Counted from the first letter of the stretch, positions 1 to 7,369 are shown. The stretch: DNA of 8,503 nt from Clostridia bacterium (GCA_900763885.1 CAAFLY010000041.1:1-8503), one strand, 5' to 3'. Notes: generated by a model from the sequence alone, not told the origin. Program-made: numbers and translations.

Positions 1-24
1 ATTTACATAGAAAGGGTTTGCTTT

Positions 25-576
25 ATGAAACGGATTCTTTGTCTGTTGCTGTGTATGCTTTTGGCTTGCGCCTTTGTTTCGTGTTCCGGAGGGAACGATA
101 CGGGGAGCCATACAGAGGCACAGGATTCTGCCGTGGTTGGCAGCGCGACCTTTGACGCGGCGGCGTATGAGAAGCACAAGGCGTATCTGACGGAAAAAGG
201 GCAGGAAATCTTCGACGAGTTTCGCGGATATGAAAACCAGGCGACCTTGACCGGGTATGCGACGGAGGAATTCTACGATCTCGGCGAGACCATCACCGAC
301 GGTGCGGACACCTACGCCTTTTATCACTGGACACTCACCATTACCGTAGACGCGCAGTCGGAGGAATCACCCTTCTGTCCCGGCAGTGCGACGGTGGGAG
401 AGGACGGGAATATCCACAACATTGGCGGAAACTGGCGTCTCGTGATCCACAATCCGGATTCCGACGAGCCGGGGTACCATGAGCTTCTGCCTGGTGAAGG
501 GATCGAGGACAATACGCTCAGCGCAGAGGAGAATCTGTTGCTGTATTTGCGTGAGGTATTCTCCACCGCGTCATGA
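25..576 (+). CDS. Small secreted lipoprotein of unknown function
   Basis: The 183-residue product starts with a lipoprotein signal: Lys-Arg at residues 2-3, a hydrophobic stretch at 4-18, and a lipobox-like FVSC with the acylated cysteine at residue 20. A Ser-Gly-Gly-Asn tether follows. It should be diacylglyceryl-anchored on the outer face of the membrane. The start is supported by AAAGGG at 11-16, eight bases before the ATG. The mature part is acidic and holds a helical-looking segment around residues 47-70 (KHKAYLTEKGQEIFDEF), then a beta-rich stretch with YAFYHWTLTITVD at about 97-109. I recognise no family. Phe at position -3 of the lipobox is not ideal but tolerable. The gene converges on the CBM9-like gene and need not belong to the same function. 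Its promoter lies outside the window. That the gene is real is very likely; its role is unknown. Confidence 0.85.
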   Translation: MKRILCLLLCMLLACAFVSCSGGNDTGSHTEAQDSAVVGSATFDAAAYEKHKAYLTEKGQEIFDEFRGYENQATLTGYATEEFYDLGETITDGADTYAFYHWTLTITVDAQSEESPFCPGSATVGEDGNIHNIGGNWRLVIHNPDSDEPGYHELLPGEGIEDNTLSAEENLLLYLREVFSTAS

Positions 577-664
577 GTGCCGCCATCGGAGGAGGGATCG
601 CACGACACTGCATGTACGCAGATGTTGTTCCCGATATGGGACAGGCATATGGATACAGCGAAAT

Positions 665-707
665 AAAAACGAGCGGTATGCGAGTGATATGCAAGCCGCC
701 CGTTTTT
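665..707. terminator. Bidirectional intrinsic terminator between convergent genes
   Basis: The left arm is AAAAACG-a-GCGG (665-676) and the right arm CCGC-c-CGTTTTT (696-707). They form 11 pairs with one A/C mismatch around a 19-base loop, which itself can pair TGC/GCA. The flanking A and T tracts give a U-tract in both directions. It can therefore end the lipoprotein transcript (stop at 576) and the oppositely oriented CBM9-like transcript (stop at 723). Confidence 0.8.
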
Positions 708-722
708 GTTTACAGGTTTGTG

Positions 723-1583
723 TCAGTTCTTTCTTTTGCGGAGAAGAACCGCAGACAGTGCCGTCGCCGTGGAGGAAAGGAGGAGGAGCGTAGTCGCGTC
801 CGCCGTTTTCGGCGCCGTTTCCGTCGGCTGCGTGATCTCCGTTGTCTCGACGATCACCGTTTCCGGTTCCGCGGGTCTTTCGTTGAAGATAAGCGTTCCC
901 ATATTGTACGCATACTGCCAGGAATCGCTGCCGTTGTCGCCGTTCGCGTAGGACCAAACCGTCTGCGCATAACGGGATCCCTCGCCGATGGAGTTGTTCA
1001 GGCAAATCTCATACCCGATTTTGTCGCCGGGCTGGTAGTCCTTGTAGAGAAGCGGGATGGCGATCTCCACCTCCCAACCGGTTTTTGTGAAGACGCACAT
1101 ACTCTCCACGCCGTCCGCATATTCCTGGATTCCGAAAATGGAGGGGACCTCCGGGTAATTGGCTTCCCCCTCGACAGCCGGCACGTTTACATAGCCCGCG
1201 TAGGCGTCGTCACCCAGATCGCGGTAGCTTTCGCCCTCCACGCGGTGGTACGCATAGTCGATCATGAACCCAATGCAGTCCTGATTCCATGCGTCGTCCT
1301 TCAGCTCCGCATCCACAGTCGGGTCGGTGATCACGGCGTAAAAGTAGATGAAATCACCGTCCCAGAGAGAGTAGACATCCGCCACTGCGGTTTGGTCGCC
1401 TGCGTCTGTGATCGCTTCGTCGGCGACGTGGATTTTCTCCGCGTTCTTCCACACGTCGTCCATTTTTCCATCCACGACGGGTGTCCCCCAGTTGGCGTGA
1501 GTCACCTTGTCGTGTGCCGCCGCGCCCTGCACCATCGAAAGGGTCAGGATCGCCGCGAGAAACAATACGGTTCGTTTTCGCAT
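723..1583 (-). CDS. Secreted, wall-anchored CBM9/DOMON-like carbohydrate-binding protein
   Basis: The 286-residue product has a signal peptide (RKR, hydrophobic core 6-20, cleavage expected after AAA-23). The core at about 28-235 has the pattern of CBM9-type beta-sandwich domains: VVDGKMDDVW near residue 36, a strand with YSLWDGDFIYFYAVITD near 71, NQDCIGFMID near 100, GWEVEIAIPL near 169, and a closing YNMGTLIF near 226. Family members bind sugars, often reducing ends, or act as haem/sugar DOMON domains; the ligand here is unknown. A Thr/Glu/Pro linker (237-256) leads to APKTAD (257-262), a hydrophobic segment and RKRKN, a sortase-like C-terminal signal with Ala where LPXTG proteins have Gly. 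The start has AGGAG at 1592-1596, eight bases upstream. It has its own promoter and an operator-like dyad. The fold assignment is good; surface attachment is inferred. Confidence 0.85.
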   Translation of the reverse strand: MRKRTVLFLAAILTLSMVQGAAAHDKVTHANWGTPVVDGKMDDVWKNAEKIHVADEAITDAGDQTAVADVYSLWDGDFIYFYAVITDPTVDAELKDDAWNQDCIGFMIDYAYHRVEGESYRDLGDDAYAGYVNVPAVEGEANYPEVPSIFGIQEYADGVESMCVFTKTGWEVEIAIPLLYKDYQPGDKIGYEICLNNSIGEGSRYAQTVWSYANGDNGSDSWQYAYNMGTLIFNERPAEPETVIVETTEITQPTETAPKTADATTLLLLSSTATALSAVLLRKRKN

Positions 1584-1607
1584 ATCGCACTCTCCTTTTC
1601 CGTTATT

Positions 1608-1628
1608 ATTTACCGACCTTCGGTCAAT
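1608..1628. promoter_or_regulatory. 21-bp dyad, TetR-operator-like, at the CBM9-like gene start site
   Basis: ATT-t-ACCGA-cct-TCGGT-c-AAT has eight of nine arm positions complementary. It begins four bases beyond the -10 box (1632-1637) and covers the expected transcription start on the minus strand, where a bound repressor would block initiation. ACCGA/TCGGT arms with short AT-rich flanks resemble operators of TetR/AcrR-family repressors in Firmicutes. No such regulator gene is in the window, so the family is a guess. Confidence 0.55.
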
Positions 1629-1631
1629 TTG

Positions 1632-1660
1632 ATTATAGCACAGTGCTGCTGCGATTGCAA
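1632..1660 (-). promoter_or_regulatory. Sigma-A promoter of the CBM9-like gene
   Basis: On the minus strand, TTGCAA (1655-1660) is followed by a 17-base spacer and a perfect TATAAT (1632-1637), preceded by TGTGC, which gives a TGn extended -10. The start site should fall near 1625, inside the 1608-1628 dyad, leaving a leader of about 40 bases before the ATG at 1583. Confidence 0.8.
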
Positions 1661-1815
1661 GTGGGTGCCCGCCATTTCACGCTTTTCTGCATTTTGTACA
1701 GTTCTCCTATATTTCTCTTTCCTCATTATAGTCAATTGGATGTTTTTTCGTGAGCGCGCCTTCATGCGGGACGTACTGGCTCCGTTTTTCGCATATTCCC
1801 TGTATATTTATCCGG

Positions 1816-4149
1816 TCAGTGCGCCGGGCACCAATAGATCTCCGTAGTCGCCGGGGTTCCGATTGTGGGATTTGGCTCGTGCTTTTCGGAAAACAGTACG
1901 GTGATCTTCGCGGTTTTTCCCGCCATCTCCGCCGCCACCGGGAAGTAGAACGTCGTGTCGGAGTCGGGGGTGAGGACGTAGTGCTCCCACATATTGGACG
2001 GATAGGACACCGCGCGATCGGGGCAGCCGTACCGCTTGCCGTCGATCTCCACCGTGACCGCGACGCCCTCCGCGCCATGCTCCCCATTGACCGCGATTGC
2101 CAGTCTGCCCGCGCGCGGGATCACGACCGTCGCTTCCTCCAAAAACCGGACCGGGAAATCGGGCGCCATCAGATTGCTCCCCCGTGCGTCCGGCGTGTCG
2201 ATTTTCGCGCCGTTTTTCAGGATTTTTACGGAAAACAGGCGATCCATCGGGTTCGGCAGGCGGAAATACCGGATCGGGCCGTTGATTTTGTACGTCACGC
2301 GGCACCGGACGCCGTGATCCTCGTCGATTTCGTGGATCCCCTCGACGACATACGCCATCGTGTACGCGCCTATCTCCTCGATCTCTCCGGGATCCGCAGG
2401 CGCAAACGTGACCAGATCCGTCGAATACTCCGCCGTCCCGGGCGTGATCTGCGCAAGGATCTGCTTTACCGGGTTCTCGCGCGTTGCGTAATATTCAAGC
2501 TCAACGCCGTCCGCGTCAAAGACCGCCCCGAAATCCACGCGCAGACAGCCGCCGCCGATCCGTCTCCCGCCCGCGTACGTCCGCGATCTGCCGTCGAAGA
2601 AGGTATCGGGATCGTCGTCAAAAAGCGCCATTTGGTCGCAGCCGCGGTACCGATACGTGTCCTGCGCGAAGAAGGCATGACGGCATTTTGCCACAGCGGG
2701 ATATTCCGTTGCCCCTGCACGACGGAGCGCACGGGTCTCCAGCGAATCGTTGTCCACGTCACGCATTGCATATTCATACAGTGTTTTTGCATGCGCTGCA
2801 TCGGGCGCCGGGATCCGCTTTGCCCTGCCGAGATGCTCCGGGGCGTCTTCCCTGTGGTCAAACGGCGCGTCCTTGGCAAGAATTTCCCCGCGATACGCGA
2901 TCGGATGGCGCGCCGCCACGATCTCGATCTCGTCTGCGCATTCACACGGCTCCGTGGAGCGATGGATCACCCGATACGCGCAGTCCCGCGGCATATCCTC
3001 CGCAATCTCCGCGTGGCAGCACTCGATCAGTGCGGCACGGAACGGGGACACCGGCACCTCCATCGTCTCGCCATATGGAAAATTGCCCAAAAATTCCGTG
3101 TACGGATGGTGCAGAATGACGGAAACAGTACCGGACGCAGGCTCCCGCAAACCAATTTCCTCGTCCAACTTTATGCACACAAGCCGCTTATTCCATGTGT
3201 CGTTCCCGGTGCAGATAAACTGCCTGCTCCCGTCTCCGCGCGCGACGGCGTTTTCCCCGTATGAGGGCGGAAGAAGCGTCCCGTTTACGAGAATATCCCT
3301 GTATTTGCGGTGCAGCGTGTAGATCGCGGCAAGGCTTGCGTATTCGTCGTCCCGCAGCAGCCACGGATTGCCATAGATCTCCGGCGCGAGAATGAGACAC
3401 CGCCCGAACGCCTGATAGATGAGATCGTCCTCGAAGTACTCCGGGCAGGACGAGATGCACACGCCGTGATCCTCCGCCAGCCGCGCAAGTCCCGGCACAT
3501 TGCCGCGCGTGAACGTGAATTCCCGGTGGTGCATCGCGGTCTTGTGGTTGCAGATGTGCACATCCACGTAGGTTTCCGTGCCGTTCCACAGGAAGGTTGT
3601 GACGTAGGGTTCCCCGATCCCGAGCGGCAATCTGTGGTTCAAAACGATGAGATCCGGCGAGTACGCACGACATTTCTGCATTGTTTCCACAAATTTGCTT
3701 TGCTTTTCCTCTCGCAATCTGCCGCATACGCCGTCCAGCTTGAACTGAGCAAAGTGGAGCTCGCGGCACAGGGAGACAAATAGCTCCTGCCGCGCATTCT
3801 CCACCTCCGGGTCGTCCCCATATCCGTCCGGACCGCACCACGCGCCGAGCCGGCATCCGAGCTCCTCCGCTGCGTCCGCAATCGGCTTCCACCCGCGCGG
3901 ATATTGTCTGGCAAAGGTCTCTTTCCGCTGCGCCGCGTACAGTCGATCCGCGCCATCCATGTTCCCAGCGTCCCACGCGTAAATGTCGAGCCGCATCCCA
4001 AACCGTTCGCGCATCCATCGGAAAAACGCGAGATTTGTCAGGGTCTGCGCCTCCGTCGATCCTTCATTCGTGTTGTTTATCCAGCTGAAATACTGCGCCC
4101 GCGAAGGGGTCTGGTCATCCGCGCCGGCTGTTTCCTTATATTTTTTCAT
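1816..4149 (-). CDS. Clan GH-D-like glycosidase candidate with CBM32-like domain
   Basis: The 777-residue product has no signal peptide, so it is probably cytoplasmic. Residues about 17-290 look like a TIM barrel of the alpha-galactosidase type: FSWINNT (21-27), DIYAWD (55-60), GAWCGPDGYG (102-111), and FKLDGV (136-141), where Asp139 sits in the place of the strand-4 nucleophile of GH27/GH36/GH31. The acid/base residue is not obvious. A beta region follows (about 290-400). Residues about 505-648 resemble an F5/8 type C (discoidin, CBM32) module: ALFDDDPDTFFDG, GGGCLRVDFGAVFDADGVELEYY, YSTDLVTF, IRYFRLPNP. A last beta domain runs from about 658 to 777. The chosen ATG at 4149 has AAAGGAG six bases upstream. 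A GTG at 4179 in the same frame overlaps the previous stop and lacks such a site. It is second in an operon, 26 bp after the GH127-like gene. Substrate unknown; that it is a glycosidase is inference. Confidence 0.75.
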   Translation of the reverse strand: MKKYKETAGADDQTPSRAQYFSWINNTNEGSTEAQTLTNLAFFRWMRERFGMRLDIYAWDAGNMDGADRLYAAQRKETFARQYPRGWKPIADAAEELGCRLGAWCGPDGYGDDPEVENARQELFVSLCRELHFAQFKLDGVCGRLREEKQSKFVETMQKCRAYSPDLIVLNHRLPLGIGEPYVTTFLWNGTETYVDVHICNHKTAMHHREFTFTRGNVPGLARLAEDHGVCISSCPEYFEDDLIYQAFGRCLILAPEIYGNPWLLRDDEYASLAAIYTLHRKYRDILVNGTLLPPSYGENAVARGDGSRQFICTGNDTWNKRLVCIKLDEEIGLREPASGTVSVILHHPYTEFLGNFPYGETMEVPVSPFRAALIECCHAEIAEDMPRDCAYRVIHRSTEPCECADEIEIVAARHPIAYRGEILAKDAPFDHREDAPEHLGRAKRIPAPDAAHAKTLYEYAMRDVDNDSLETRALRRAGATEYPAVAKCRHAFFAQDTYRYRGCDQMALFDDDPDTFFDGRSRTYAGGRRIGGGCLRVDFGAVFDADGVELEYYATRENPVKQILAQITPGTAEYSTDLVTFAPADPGEIEEIGAYTMAYVVEGIHEIDEDHGVRCRVTYKINGPIRYFRLPNPMDRLFSVKILKNGAKIDTPDARGSNLMAPDFPVRFLEEATVVIPRAGRLAIAVNGEHGAEGVAVTVEIDGKRYGCPDRAVSYPSNMWEHYVLTPDSDTTFYFPVAAEMAGKTAKITVLFSEKHEPNPTIGTPATTEIYWCPAH

Positions 4150-4175
4150 ATTTCGCTCCTTTACTGTATATTCTT

Positions 4176-6056
4176 TCACACAAGCGGCAGAGAGGTCATC
4201 CGGAGCATCGTCGCGCCGTAGGGCTGGAACAGACGCGTCTCGCGCGGACCGATCGCTTCGACAGACCCCGGTCTCTCCGCCGCCAACACCCCGTCATACC
4301 CGGGCGCGTACCCCCAACGGATCGGGTACACCGGGACCTCCAGCGTGATCGCGGGCGCGTTTTCATCAAAGGGGTGTGCGGGAATATTCATTTTCTGTAT
4401 TTTTATGCTTCCCGGATCCAGCGTTTTGTCCAGCCCGAGCTGCCAGTTCTCCGTCGGCCGGATCTCGTAATCGCAGTACGGGAAGGTCCGCTCCACCCCG
4501 TCCCGCGTGTACGACAGCGCCGTGTACGCCCCGTCGATCGGCAGGGAAAACAGAAGCGGTCCGCGCCGCAGGAAATACAGCTTTTCGTTGTCCGTCTGTC
4601 CGACTGTGGCAGGCTCTTCCACGAGCGTCACGGCAAAATCGAACGTCAGCGTCACGATGCTCCGACCCTCCCAGACGCGCCGCAGGGTGATCACCGACCC
4701 GCCATCGACCGCCTCTCCGTCGAGATACGCCCTCCCCTCATGCGGCGGCACGTGGATCGACAGCACCGCGTCCACAGGCGCGTCTGCCGTAACCACGTAC
4801 TGCACCGCATCGTCAAATGGGTAATTTGTGACACTTTCCACGCATACAGGCACCCCTTGAATCGTCGTTTTCACCAATGCGGGCGCGATGCTGCCGCAGG
4901 CGATCCCCACTCGGACGCCATTTTCTGCAATCGGATAAAACGTCGACAGCGCGAATTTCGGGAATCCCTGGTTGAAATTCGCCGTGCAGCAGCCGAAATT
5001 CGGCTCCAGACCGAAGAGATTCGATTCCCCGCCATTGGTCCGGAAGGGAGAGGGCGCAAACCGCACGCACGCGATCTGATTCGTCATCTGGTCGTACTGG
5101 TGCGTCCACATATCCGACGAAACCGTCGCCGGCAGTGCGTTGTACGCGAGCGTCTCCAGTCGATCGAGCCACACCGGATCCCCCGTCAGCGCGTAGAGGA
5201 TCTCGTAGGAATACATCGCCTCCACCACGCCGCACAGCTCCGTCCCGCGAATCGGCGAACGGCCGGACAGGCACTCGTCCCCGGTGAAATGGCCGGCTGC
5301 CGTCCCATGATATGCACGCAAAAGCGTATACATTTTCTCGGAAAAACCATCGTCCGCGCCATCTCCATCGAGCAGCGACGCCAGCGCCCCTTCCTTGATC
5401 GCCATCGCCTGATTCACCACATGGCTCTCCTGCTCCCACGCGTCGCGCGCCGTCCGATATTCCCAATTTTCGTATAAACTTTCATACGACAGCCCCTGCT
5501 CCCGCAGCATCCGCGCCAGCTGCAAAAGCCACGGCTCCGGATACCGTTCGTAGGTGAAGTAGAGCGGGATGAGCGCCTCGAACCAGCGGCTCCATGCCCA
5601 GTTGTGGAGCGGATGCGACGTGATGTGGTCCCGCAAATTGGCGAATGCGCGGTATAACGCCCCCGGCACACGCTCGTCTCCTGTGCAATCATACCAAACC
5701 GTCAGCACCTTTCCGATGAGAAACAGCGCCCACATATCGTACGCGGCACGCTCGTCGGCACCGCAGGGACAGAGCCAGCCGTCCGCGCACTGTCCGTCCA
5801 GAATCGCGTCCACATAGTGCTTCGCACGCGCCTGCATATCTGCGTCATCCAATAAATATGCAAGCGGAATGAATCCGTCCAGCCAGTACGGCACGCGCTC
5901 CCATCCGTCACGGTCCCCGCCGATCCAACGGCTGTCGCGCACATCGGGCCAGATCCTGTCGAGATTGCCGGACAAGCCCTCGGCCTGCGTCAAAAGCTGC
6001 GCACGGAGCCACCCGGTCGGACGGATCTCGCGCGTGGTAAATCTTGGAATGTACAT
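4176..6056 (-). CDS. GH127-like (DUF1680) glycosidase, putative beta-L-arabinofuranosidase
   Basis: The 626-residue product matches the alpha/alpha-barrel GH127/DUF1680 superfamily. Known GH127 enzymes such as HypBA1 cleave beta-L-arabinofuranosides with a zinc-bound cysteine nucleophile, using Glu338, Cys340, Cys417 and Cys418. The equivalents here are Glu273 and Cys275 in GTELCGVVEAMYS, and Cys356-Cys357 in EPNFGCCTAN, with Cys356 as the expected nucleophile. GDECLSG (259-265) may supply the acid/base Glu261. The N-terminal half has WLRAQLLTQAEGLSGNLDRIW and VPYWLDGFIPLAYLL, usual for the superfamily; the part after about 375 is beta-rich. There is no signal peptide, so it likely works on imported oligosaccharides. 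ATG 6056 has AGGAGG (6063-6068) six bases upstream. The frame is open to 6179 but that would run over the promoter. It is first in a two-gene operon. The fold is certain; the exact sugar is not, since this looks like a divergent branch. Confidence 0.9.
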   Translation of the reverse strand: MYIPRFTTREIRPTGWLRAQLLTQAEGLSGNLDRIWPDVRDSRWIGGDRDGWERVPYWLDGFIPLAYLLDDADMQARAKHYVDAILDGQCADGWLCPCGADERAAYDMWALFLIGKVLTVWYDCTGDERVPGALYRAFANLRDHITSHPLHNWAWSRWFEALIPLYFTYERYPEPWLLQLARMLREQGLSYESLYENWEYRTARDAWEQESHVVNQAMAIKEGALASLLDGDGADDGFSEKMYTLLRAYHGTAAGHFTGDECLSGRSPIRGTELCGVVEAMYSYEILYALTGDPVWLDRLETLAYNALPATVSSDMWTHQYDQMTNQIACVRFAPSPFRTNGGESNLFGLEPNFGCCTANFNQGFPKFALSTFYPIAENGVRVGIACGSIAPALVKTTIQGVPVCVESVTNYPFDDAVQYVVTADAPVDAVLSIHVPPHEGRAYLDGEAVDGGSVITLRRVWEGRSIVTLTFDFAVTLVEEPATVGQTDNEKLYFLRRGPLLFSLPIDGAYTALSYTRDGVERTFPYCDYEIRPTENWQLGLDKTLDPGSIKIQKMNIPAHPFDENAPAITLEVPVYPIRWGYAPGYDGVLAAERPGSVEAIGPRETRLFQPYGATMLRMTSLPLV

Positions 6057-6084
6057 ATCGTTCCTCCTGTTCGCCGCCCTATTT

Positions 6085-6108
6085 TGACAAGGCGCATGGC
6101 GTTTGTCA
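6085..6108. promoter_or_regulatory. Short inverted repeat over the operon start site
   Basis: TGACAA (6085-6090) and TTGTCA (6103-6108) are perfect inverted six-base arms separated by 12 bases. They lie just downstream of the -10 box and span the expected start at about 6103, a place where a repressor would act. Six-base arms are short, so this could be chance. Confidence 0.35.
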
Positions 6109-6109
6109 C

Positions 6110-6138
6110 AGTATACCATAAAACACGCGCCAAGGCAA
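6110..6138 (-). promoter_or_regulatory. Promoter of the two-gene glycosidase operon
   Basis: On the minus strand, TTGCCT (6133-6138), a 17-base spacer and TATACT (6110-6115) preceded by TGG form an extended -10 promoter. Initiation near 6103 gives a leader of about 47 bases. The -35 box is weaker than those of the neighbouring promoters, which fits dependence on an activator bound at the adjoining dyad. Confidence 0.75.
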
Positions 6139-6166
6139 GGGATTTTCGCAAATTTGCTCCAATCCC
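6139..6166. promoter_or_regulatory. 28-bp dyad abutting the -35 box, candidate activator site
   Basis: GGGATT-ttc-GCAAATTTGC-tcc-AATCCC contains a perfect 10-bp palindrome (6148-6157) flanked by perfectly inverted six-base arms, so 11 of 14 position pairs match. It touches the -35 box of the minus-strand promoter at about -36 to -63. That is where dimeric activators sit. It could also affect the divergent plus-strand promoter at 6228-6256. The cognate regulator is not in the window. Confidence 0.55.
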
Positions 6167-6227
6167 GCCCAAGCGTCATTTTTTACGGATTTTTTCGTTT
6201 TTTGCTTCCTGTTTTTCACAAAAGCTC

Positions 6228-6256
6228 TTGACATCCCTTCCTCCCTGTGCTATACT
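6228..6256 (+). promoter_or_regulatory. Consensus promoter of the ConA-like surface protein gene
   Basis: TTGACA (6228-6233), a 17-base spacer and TATACT (6251-6256), preceded by TGTGC, which gives a TGn extended -10. T-rich tracts (6178-6216) lie upstream. Expected start is near 6263, leaving about 53 bases before the ATG at 6316. It is divergent from the glycosidase operon promoter, the two -35 boxes being about 90 bp apart. Confidence 0.85.
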
Positions 6257-6315
6257 GTCCACAGGATACCCCCATTCTTCCCGTCATTTTATACATTTTG
6301 CGAAAGGAATCCGCC

Positions 6316-7323
6316 ATGAAACCGAAACATCTGCTCACCGCTGCCCTGCTTGTGTGTCTCATGACCGCCGCCGCAATTCCTGCCGCCGCGCAGTCCTATC
6401 GACTGGACAAGCCCACCGATTCTCTCGCCCCCGGAACGCTCATTTATTATGAGGATTTCGATCTGGACGATGAGGACGACACCGACTGCACCCTCGACGC
6501 GCTCACATGGGAAAAATCCGAGGGATTCAAGGAGTTTACCGCAAAGCTCTCTCTTGCCGGCGGCATGCTTCACATCGACAACCTGGAAGCCACGGTCGGC
6601 ACCTCCAACGACTCCTACGCGACGGTTTTGGAGGAGGATTACGCAAAAAAATTCACCGGCGCGCCGTATACCTATCAGTATGACGTGACCTACCGCGACG
6701 CCGGAAATCCCTACCGCTATCTGTCCGTCCTGCTCAATTACAACGGCATGGATCAGTACAATACCGTAGATATGCGCATCCGGGGCGACGGTTATAACCA
6801 ATACCGGCAGGGGGGCGATTGGGTCCATTACAGCGCGGACGATACACCCATGGGCGCGCACGACGATTCCGCGATCCTCACAACGCTGTTCGGCGTCCCC
6901 TTTGACGAAAATGAGCTCGGTCTCCAGAACCGCACCATCACAGTCCGCTGCGAGGTCGATCCGACCGCCGGCTGTACGGTGTATGTGAACGGGGTCCAGG
7001 TCTCCACCATGACCGATCACGCCGATATGTGGAAGGAGCTTGCCAATGACGCCCATGCCGTCGCTTTCAAAACCTCCACATTCCTGCTCGCCGATTTCGA
7101 CAACTTCATGATCTGGTCCGGAACCGGCTGCGAACCCGATCTCAGCGTTTTTGCCCCCGCCCCCGCTGCCACGGAGGACGCCGCACCGGAGATCACCGCG
7201 GACCTTGCCGATACCGTCGTCCAGACGCCCGCCGCACCCAAAACGCTCGATCCCACTGCCGCCGCAGCCGCGCTCTCCCTGCTCACCGCCGCTGCCTGTG
7301 CCGTTTTCCGCAAGAAGCGCTGA
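6316..7323 (+). CDS. Secreted, wall-anchored ConA/LamG-like protein
   Basis: The 335-residue product starts at ATG 6316, with AAAGGA (6303-6308) seven bases upstream; an in-frame ATG at 6247 lies in the promoter and is rejected. It has a signal peptide (MKPKH, hydrophobic 6-22, cleavage expected after AAA-25). Residues about 41-268 have the beta-strand pattern of concanavalin-A-like jelly rolls: TLIYYEDFD at the N-terminal edge, GGMLHIDN, YQYDVTYRD, NRTITVRCEVDPTAGCTVYVNGV (a LamG-like strand pair, about 205-227), and LLADFDNFMIWSG closing the domain. No catalytic motif is evident, so a glycan-binding role is likely. An Ala/Pro/Asp linker (about 277-306) leads to APKTLD (307-312), a hydrophobic segment and FRKKR. 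The tail closely matches that of the CBM9-like protein, which suggests the same sortase. It is divergent from the glycosidase operon. Ligand unknown. Confidence 0.85.
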   Translation: MKPKHLLTAALLVCLMTAAAIPAAAQSYRLDKPTDSLAPGTLIYYEDFDLDDEDDTDCTLDALTWEKSEGFKEFTAKLSLAGGMLHIDNLEATVGTSNDSYATVLEEDYAKKFTGAPYTYQYDVTYRDAGNPYRYLSVLLNYNGMDQYNTVDMRIRGDGYNQYRQGGDWVHYSADDTPMGAHDDSAILTTLFGVPFDENELGLQNRTITVRCEVDPTAGCTVYVNGVQVSTMTDHADMWKELANDAHAVAFKTSTFLLADFDNFMIWSGTGCEPDLSVFAPAPAATEDAAPEITADLADTVVQTPAAPKTLDPTAAAAALSLLTAAACAVFRKKR

Positions 7324-7369
7324 GTTCCTTTTTCCGCTCAGCTTTCTCTTCCACCCTTTTTGGAATAGC

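Noticed and set aside
1633..1692. 19-codon minus-strand ORF upstream of the CBM9-like gene, with AGGAG and a TATAAT-like box before it
   Set aside because: The AGGAG is 11 bases from the ATG, no -35 box fits the upstream TATAAT, and the ORF runs through the real promoter. A leader peptide cannot be excluded but is not supported.
573..1847. Long plus-strand open frame (424 codons) whose ATG overlaps the lipoprotein stop
   Set aside because: It runs antisense through the well-supported CBM9-like gene and through the terminator and promoter; its translation is rich in Arg/Val/His with no domain pattern. GC-rich genes often leave such open antisense frames.
1750..3264. 504-codon plus-strand open frame antisense to the GH-D-like gene
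   Set aside because: The minus-strand frame has a good ribosome binding site and recognisable domains; the antisense product is very Arg-rich and resembles no family.
4150..4179. GTG start at 4179 extending the GH-D-like protein by ten residues
   Set aside because: The ATG at 4149 has an ideal AAAGGAG six bases upstream, and the GTG would overlap the previous gene's stop with no binding site of its own.
4374..5477. 367-codon plus-strand open frame antisense to the GH127-like gene
   Set aside because: It is the shadow of a gene with conserved catalytic residues; it has no ribosome binding site and an Arg/His-rich composition.
6057..6179. Upstream start extending the GH127-like protein by 41 residues
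   Set aside because: The extension would cross the ribosome binding site and the promoter; homologous proteins begin near the MYIPRF start as I remember the family.
6289..7056. 255-codon minus-strand open frame opposite the ConA-like gene
   Set aside because: The plus frame has promoter, ribosome binding site, signal peptide and sorting signal; the minus frame has none.
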